From assembly GCA_947097635.1 (NCBI GenBank), contig CAMURW010000040.1:1-9308 (forward strand): 9,308 nucleotides of DNA, written 5' to 3'. The stretch is from an uncultured Bacteroidales bacterium. GTDB taxonomy: Bacteria; Bacteroidota; Bacteroidia; Bacteroidales; P3. Position 1 is the stretch's first letter. Each line of letters starts with the position of its first letter. Under the pieces are notes generated by a model. It saw nothing but the letters and a program-made list of their open reading frames with translations, did not search any database and was not told where the DNA came from. The translations under genes and the position numbers were made by a program. Shown here in pieces: positions 5,716 through 9,308 of this stretch.

Positions 5716-7476
5716 ATGCTCGATATAACTGATAATGAGGTACTAAGAGTTGATGACCTGTCGGTATTTTTCTGCCGCGAAGCTGAGGAGAGAGAGGTGG
5801 TGAGCCATATTTCTTACTCACTTTCGAGGGGAGAGACACTGGGAATAGTGGGTGAAAGCGGCAGCGGCAAAAGTGTAAGCACGCTGGCGCTGATGCAGCT
5901 GCTGCCCCCTGCGCCGCTGTGCAGGGTGGAAGGGAAAGCGCTGTTTCGGCCCGTGGACGGCATCGCAGCGGACCTGCTCTCGCTGCCGGAAAGCGCCATG
6001 CGCAGCCACAGAGGACGCCATATCAGCATGATATTCCAAGAGCCGATGACCAGCCTTAACCCCGTGCAACGTTGCGGCCGGCAAGTGGCGGAGATGTTGC
6101 AGATGCACACGGCAGAGGGCTTCCCCTCGTCGGCAAGGGAACAACGCGAGCGTGTGCTGGAGCTCTTCAATGAAGTGAGGCTGCCAAGGCCGGAAAAGAT
6201 CTTCGACAGTTACCCCCACGAGATCTCGGGAGGGCAAAAACAGCGGGTAATGATAGCGATGGCGCTGCTTTGCCGTCCCGACATATTGATTGCCGACGAA
6301 CCCACCACGGCACTCGACGTCACTGTGCAGCGCGCCATACTGGACCTGCTACGCGACCTGCAGGCGAAGCATCGCATCGGCATCATATTCATCAGCCACG
6401 ACCTGGCAGTGATAGGACAGATAGCCGACCGCGTGGCGGTAATGTATCATGGCAGCCTGGTGGAACAAGGGGCAACTGCCCAACTACTGCACCATCCCCG
6501 GCATCCCTACACGCAAGGGCTATTGGCCTGCCGTCCGCCAGCAGAAGGACATCCCAGACACCTTCCTACCGTGGATGACTTCATGAACGCAGCAGGGGGA
6601 AATCCTTTCGCAAACATAGAGTCAGCAACTGACAAGGCCTCCGAAGAATCGCTCCCGCCAGGTGCCAGAAAATCTTCTGTCAAAGACACTACTCCCCTGC
6701 TGCAGGTACGCGACCTCGAAGTAACCTACGCCCTAAAGAAGACGCTCTTCGGCAAGGTGACGCAAGAACTGAAGGCGGTGGACAAGGTGAGTTTCGACAT
6801 CTACGAAGGCGAGACCCTAGGACTGGTGGGCGAAAGCGGCTGCGGCAAGACCACGCTGGGACGCACATTGCTGCAACTGCTGAACAACAGCGGCGGCAGT
6901 AGCGTGTACAGAGGGCTGCGGCTGGACCAGCTGAACGCCCGTCAGATGAAAAAGCTGCGCCCCAAACTGCAAATCATCTTCCAGGACCCTTACTCGTCGC
7001 TGAACCCACGCATCACCATTGGCGAAGCCATCATGGAGCCTCTCATCTGCCACAGACGCTATGGAAACCACACCGAACGCCAGTCGGCAGTGCTGCAACT
7101 GATGCAGCAGGTGGGGCTGAAAGAGGAGTGGTACAACCGCTACCCTCACGAATTCAGTGGTGGACAGCGGCAACGCGTATGCATCGCCAGGGCGCTGATT
7201 TTGCAGCCGGAACTGGTGGTGTGCGACGAAAGCGTGTCGGCACTGGATGTCAGTGTACAGGCACAGGTGCTGAACCTGCTCAACGATCTTAAACGCAACT
7301 TCCACTACACCTACCTGTTCATAAGCCACGACCTGGGAGTGGTGCGCTTCATCAGCGACCGCATCATGGTGATGCACCAAGGACGCATCGTGGAGACAGG
7401 CACCGCCGACCAGTTGTATCGTCATCCTCAGAATCCCTACACACAGCAACTTATCGACGCCATCCCCCGCATCTGA
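5716..7476 (+). CDS. Fused double ATP-binding ABC protein, peptide-transporter (Dpp/Opp, YejF-like) type
   Basis: This encodes 586 residues with two complete ABC ATPase domains in one chain, so one polypeptide could replace the usual DppD/DppF or OppD/OppF pair that drives dipeptide or oligopeptide uptake at the inner membrane. Domain 1: Walker A GESGSGKS (46-53), signature SGGQKQR (171-177), Walker B ILIADEP (190-196), switch His in FISHDL. Domain 2: Walker A GESGCGKTT (372-380), signature SGGQRQR (481-487), Walker B LVVCDES (500-506), second FISHDL. Each domain is followed by the C-terminal motif of this subfamily (HPYTQGLL and NPYTQQLI). The domains are joined by a polar linker at about 280-325. 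The start at 5716 is chosen because the sequence in front is promoter-like and offers only a TTG. No permease or binding protein is nearby, so the substrate is not proven; nickel and microcin-type substrates are also known in this group. Confidence 0.9.
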   Translation: MLDITDNEVLRVDDLSVFFCREAEEREVVSHISYSLSRGETLGIVGESGSGKSVSTLALMQLLPPAPLCRVEGKALFRPVDGIAADLLSLPESAMRSHRGRHISMIFQEPMTSLNPVQRCGRQVAEMLQMHTAEGFPSSAREQRERVLELFNEVRLPRPEKIFDSYPHEISGGQKQRVMIAMALLCRPDILIADEPTTALDVTVQRAILDLLRDLQAKHRIGIIFISHDLAVIGQIADRVAVMYHGSLVEQGATAQLLHHPRHPYTQGLLACRPPAEGHPRHLPTVDDFMNAAGGNPFANIESATDKASEESLPPGARKSSVKDTTPLLQVRDLEVTYALKKTLFGKVTQELKAVDKVSFDIYEGETLGLVGESGCGKTTLGRTLLQLLNNSGGSSVYRGLRLDQLNARQMKKLRPKLQIIFQDPYSSLNPRITIGEAIMEPLICHRRYGNHTERQSAVLQLMQQVGLKEEWYNRYPHEFSGGQRQRVCIARALILQPELVVCDESVSALDVSVQAQVLNLLNDLKRNFHYTYLFISHDLGVVRFISDRIMVMHQGRIVETGTADQLYRHPQNPYTQQLIDAIPRI

Positions 7477-7544
7477 GCATGCCCCCGGCCACGAAATTAT
7501 TTTTTATGATAAGGTACAATTATTCTGCACCTTGGACGTTATTT

Positions 7545-7575
7545 CTTGTGATGTGAAAATTTATTAGTAATTTTG
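7545..7575 (+). promoter_or_regulatory. Promoter of the bamD operon
   Basis: TAATTTTG at 7568-7575, followed by CA, is an exact TAnnTTTG match, and CTTG at 7545-7548 lies 19 nt upstream as a three-of-four match to the TTTG -33 box. This is the best two-part promoter in the window. The ATG at 7583 is only 7 nt past the -7 box, so the transcript would begin at or within a few bases of the start codon. A short imperfect hairpin (AAGGT 7511-7515 with ACCTT 7529-7533) lies upstream, between this promoter and the ABC gene. Confidence 0.7.
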
Positions 7576-7582
7576 CAACCTT

Positions 7583-8419
7583 ATGAAAAGACTGAAAACT
7601 ATCATACTTTTCTCCATAACGTGCATACTGCTAACATCTTGCAATGGTTATGAAAACCTACTAAAAAGCAACGATTACAATACCAAATACAAGGCTGCAG
7701 TGGAATATTACGACAAAGGAGACTACAACCGCGCCGGCCGTCTGCTGGAGAACCTGCAACTCTACTACCGCGGGCAGGACCTGGCTGAAGATATCACTTG
7801 GCGCTACGCACAATGCCTGCTGAGACAGGACGACTACTATAGTGCGGCATACCAGCTTATAAACTTCGGACGCCGCTTCCCTTTCAGCCTACACGCCGAA
7901 GAAGCCGCCTATCTGGCCGCCTACTGTCAGTATCACGAAAGTGCGGAATACAACCTGGACCAGACACAGACGAAGGGCGCCATCACGGCTTTCGAAAGTT
8001 TCGCGGAGCACTACCCTAACAGCCCTCACATGCCGCAGGTGAACGAATACCTGGATCAACTGAGAGGCAAGCTGATGCGCAAAGAATACGAGATAGCCTA
8101 CGGATGGTACAAAGTGGAACAATACCACGCCGCATACACATCGCTCAACGACTTTCTGAGCCACTATCCCGACAGCCCCTATCGCGAAGACGCCATGTTC
8201 TATATACTGAGCAGCGGATACATCTTCGGCATCAACAGCCGCGAGGACAAAATGAAAGAACGACTGCAGCTGGTGGTGAACGACTTCGACAAATTCGCCA
8301 CCACTTTCACCAACAGCAAATACCTTGCGGAGGCACAGAAGATATACGCCGAATGCAAAGCCAAACTGGCAGAACTGGAAACACAGAAAAACAACGCAAA
8401 CCAAAGCAATAATAATTAG
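7583..8419 (+). CDS. bamD: Outer-membrane protein assembly factor BamD
   Basis: This encodes 278 residues: a lipoprotein of the beta-barrel assembly machinery, anchored in the outer membrane on its periplasmic side, where it works with BamA to insert outer-membrane proteins. The N-terminus is a lipoprotein signal (MKRLKTIILFSITCILLTSC, cysteine C20 in a good LTSC lipobox). The rest is a series of TPR-like helical hairpins: AAVEYYDKGDYNRAGRLLENL (about 38-58), the AAYQLINFGRRFPFS repeat (about 88-102), AITAFESFAEHYPNSP (about 133-148), the AYTSLNDFLSHYPDSPYREDAMF repeat (about 184-207) and DKFATTFTNSKYLAEA (about 236-251). The recurring F/Y-P-x-S-x-(Y/H) signatures are typical of BamD. The C-terminal tail is Asn/Gln-rich. 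It is the first gene of a + strand group with the omega subunit gene 13 bp downstream, a conserved neighbourhood in Bacteroidota. The start is fixed by the signal sequence and by the promoter directly before it. Confidence 0.92.
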   Translation: MKRLKTIILFSITCILLTSCNGYENLLKSNDYNTKYKAAVEYYDKGDYNRAGRLLENLQLYYRGQDLAEDITWRYAQCLLRQDDYYSAAYQLINFGRRFPFSLHAEEAAYLAAYCQYHESAEYNLDQTQTKGAITAFESFAEHYPNSPHMPQVNEYLDQLRGKLMRKEYEIAYGWYKVEQYHAAYTSLNDFLSHYPDSPYREDAMFYILSSGYIFGINSREDKMKERLQLVVNDFDKFATTFTNSKYLAEAQKIYAECKAKLAELETQKNNANQSNNN

Positions 8420-8432
8420 CTCACTATAAACA

Positions 8433-8855
8433 ATGGAAAACAAAGAAAAGGAGAAGGCTTCGACCGTGATTATCACGCGCAACATCTATGATCTGAGCAA
8501 AGGCACAGAAAACATCTACGAAAGCGTAGCTATGCTTAGCAAACGCGCCAACCAGATTGCCACTCAAGAAAAGAAAGAACTGCATATGAAAATCGACGAA
8601 TTCAGCGGCGGGTCCGACACCCTGGACGAACTGTACGAAAACCGCGAGCAGATAGAGATTGTGCGACATTCCGAGATGGTACCAAAGCCTACACTGGTGG
8701 CCACGCAGGAATACCTTGACGGCGACCTTTATTTCCGCAACCCCAGCAAAGAGAGCCAGGAGATGAAAAAGATTGCCGCAGAAGAGGCAGAGCTGCTAAG
8801 AACAAACAACGATGATGAACGGGGCACCAATGACAAGGAAAAAGACAACAAATAA
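8433..8855 (+). CDS. rpoZ: RNA polymerase omega subunit, Bacteroidota type with long tail
   Basis: This encodes 140 residues. The segment ITRNIYDLSKGTENIYESV (14-32) followed by AMLSKRANQIATQEKKEL (33-50) matches the omega/Rpb6 core, in which a conserved Arg begins the helix that clamps the C-terminal end of beta-prime. In this phylum the gene commonly lies between bamD and coaBC, as here, which supports the call. The protein is longer than the ~90-residue proteobacterial omega. After the core come KIDEFSGGSDTLDELYENR, a region with YLDGDLYFRNPS (about 94-105), and a highly charged Glu/Lys/Asp tail (from about 107) that is probably disordered. It should be cytoplasmic, helping assembly and stability of RNA polymerase. 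Omega is short and variable, so the match rests on one core motif plus gene order. Confidence 0.8.
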   Translation: MENKEKEKASTVIITRNIYDLSKGTENIYESVAMLSKRANQIATQEKKELHMKIDEFSGGSDTLDELYENREQIEIVRHSEMVPKPTLVATQEYLDGDLYFRNPSKESQEMKKIAAEEAELLRTNNDDERGTNDKEKDNK

Positions 8856-8898
8856 CAGGCCGCCACTGCAAACGCCGTTCATTGCCTTCCCCGCAGGG

Positions 8899-8942
8899 TG
8901 ACGTTTCGCACAGTATAGCCTAACGTTTTATGTGGAACGTCA
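8899..8942. repeat. Inverted repeat between rpoZ and coaBC
   Basis: TGACGTT (8899-8905) pairs with AACGTCA (8936-8942), and, across a small internal loop, CACA (8909-8912) pairs with TGTG (8931-8934), leaving an 18-nt loop. It lies in the 140-bp gap between the omega gene and coaBC. No T-tract follows directly (TCCGTTTTGCG). It could attenuate read-through or be an operator. No good TAnnTTTG box was found before coaBC, so coaBC may depend on read-through across this structure. Confidence 0.45.
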
Positions 8943-8995
8943 TCCGTTTTGCGTAAAGCGTTTTTTGTTTTATTACAGTTATTTGCACACACCAC

Positions 8996-9308
8996 ATGCA
9001 TATCATTTTAGGTATTACCGGCGGCATTGCCGCCTACAAAGCACCCCTGCTGGCACGCCTGCTGGTGAAGGCGGGGCACGAAGTGCAATGCGTCACCACC
9101 GACCACGCCTTGCAGTTCGTGACACCGCTGACGCTGGAGACCGTGAGCGGACACAAACTATACAGCGACCTCTTCGCCGCCAACAACGACCACACCACGC
9201 AGCATATCAGCCTCAAAGACTGGAGCGACCTGTGCGTGGTGGCACCCGCCACCGCCAGCATCCTTGGAAAGATGGCGACGGGGGTAGCCGATGACGCACT
9301 GAGCACCT
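8996..9308 (+). CDS. coaBC: CoaBC (phosphopantothenoylcysteine decarboxylase / phosphopantothenate-cysteine ligase), 3' end missing
   Basis: The ATG at 8996-8998 opens a frame that runs off the window after 104 residues. It begins MHIILGITGGIAAYKAPLLA, the standard flavin-binding opening of the CoaC half (G9-G10 and YK at 14-15). The likely active-site histidine is H70 in QHISL (corresponding to His75 of E. coli CoaBC/Dfp), followed by VVAPATASILGKMATGVADD (81-100). The bifunctional enzyme makes phosphopantothenoylcysteine from phosphopantothenate and cysteine and decarboxylates it, two steps of coenzyme A synthesis. The ligase (CoaB) half would lie outside the window, so whether it is fused here is assumed from the family's usual form. 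It is the third gene of the bamD-rpoZ group, in the order usual for Bacteroidota. A different-frame ATG at 8932 gives an unrelated sequence and was discarded. Confidence 0.93.
   Translation, partial: MHIILGITGGIAAYKAPLLARLLVKAGHEVQCVTTDHALQFVTPLTLETVSGHKLYSDLFAANNDHTTQHISLKDWSDLCVVAPATASILGKMATGVADDALST

Noticed and set aside
8932..9294. A + strand frame starting upstream of coaBC
   Set aside because: It is out of frame with the clear CoaBC sequence that begins at 8996 and its translation is Arg/His-rich without motifs.

Overview
The window looks like a chromosomal segment of a Bacteroidales bacterium (Bacteroidota). The evidence is the BamD - RNA polymerase omega - CoaBC gene order, repeated matches to the Bacteroidota promoter -7 box TAnnTTTG (often as TAnnTTTGCA), the scarcity of Shine-Dalgarno sites, lipoprotein signals with an acidic/Lys stretch after the cysteine, and a secreted family 29 fucosidase. 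Genus cannot be settled by eye; a Bacteroides/Prevotella-like gut or oral organism is plausible.

Layout from left to right: (1) the 3' nine-tenths of an M16-family zinc peptidase gene (+) that enters from the left edge. (2) A convergent 215-bp gap with a 14-bp-arm inverted repeat. (3) A small lipocalin-like lipoprotein gene (-). (4) A 559-bp, partly very AT-rich gap holding its probable promoter and two stem-loops. (5) A secreted GH29 alpha-L-fucosidase gene (-). (6) A 521-bp gap before the next gene. It contains a lone + strand promoter box, two tiny overlapping ORFs, a perfect 46-bp palindrome, a 22-bp imperfect direct repeat on either side of all this, and a convincing terminator for the gene to its right. 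(7) Ornithine aminotransferase rocD (-). (8) A 104-bp divergent intergenic region with two back-to-back -7 boxes. (9) A fused double-ATPase ABC protein of the peptide-transporter type (+). (10) A housekeeping group on the + strand: bamD, rpoZ-like omega, and the beginning of coaBC, cut by the right edge.

Most genes here are ordinary core or near-core functions: proteolysis, fucose release from glycans, ornithine/glutamate interconversion, peptide uptake ATPase, outer-membrane assembly, transcription and coenzyme A synthesis. They form several independent short transcription units, not one pathway; only bamD-rpoZ (13-bp spacing) and probably coaBC form a clear operon. I see no CRISPR array, tRNA, rRNA, transposase or phage gene. 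The least explained part is 3984-4297, between the fucosidase and rocD, where a promoter box, tiny ORFs and a perfect palindrome lie inside a direct repeat. That is my best candidate for an undescribed small element or small RNA. The evidence for it is structural only.
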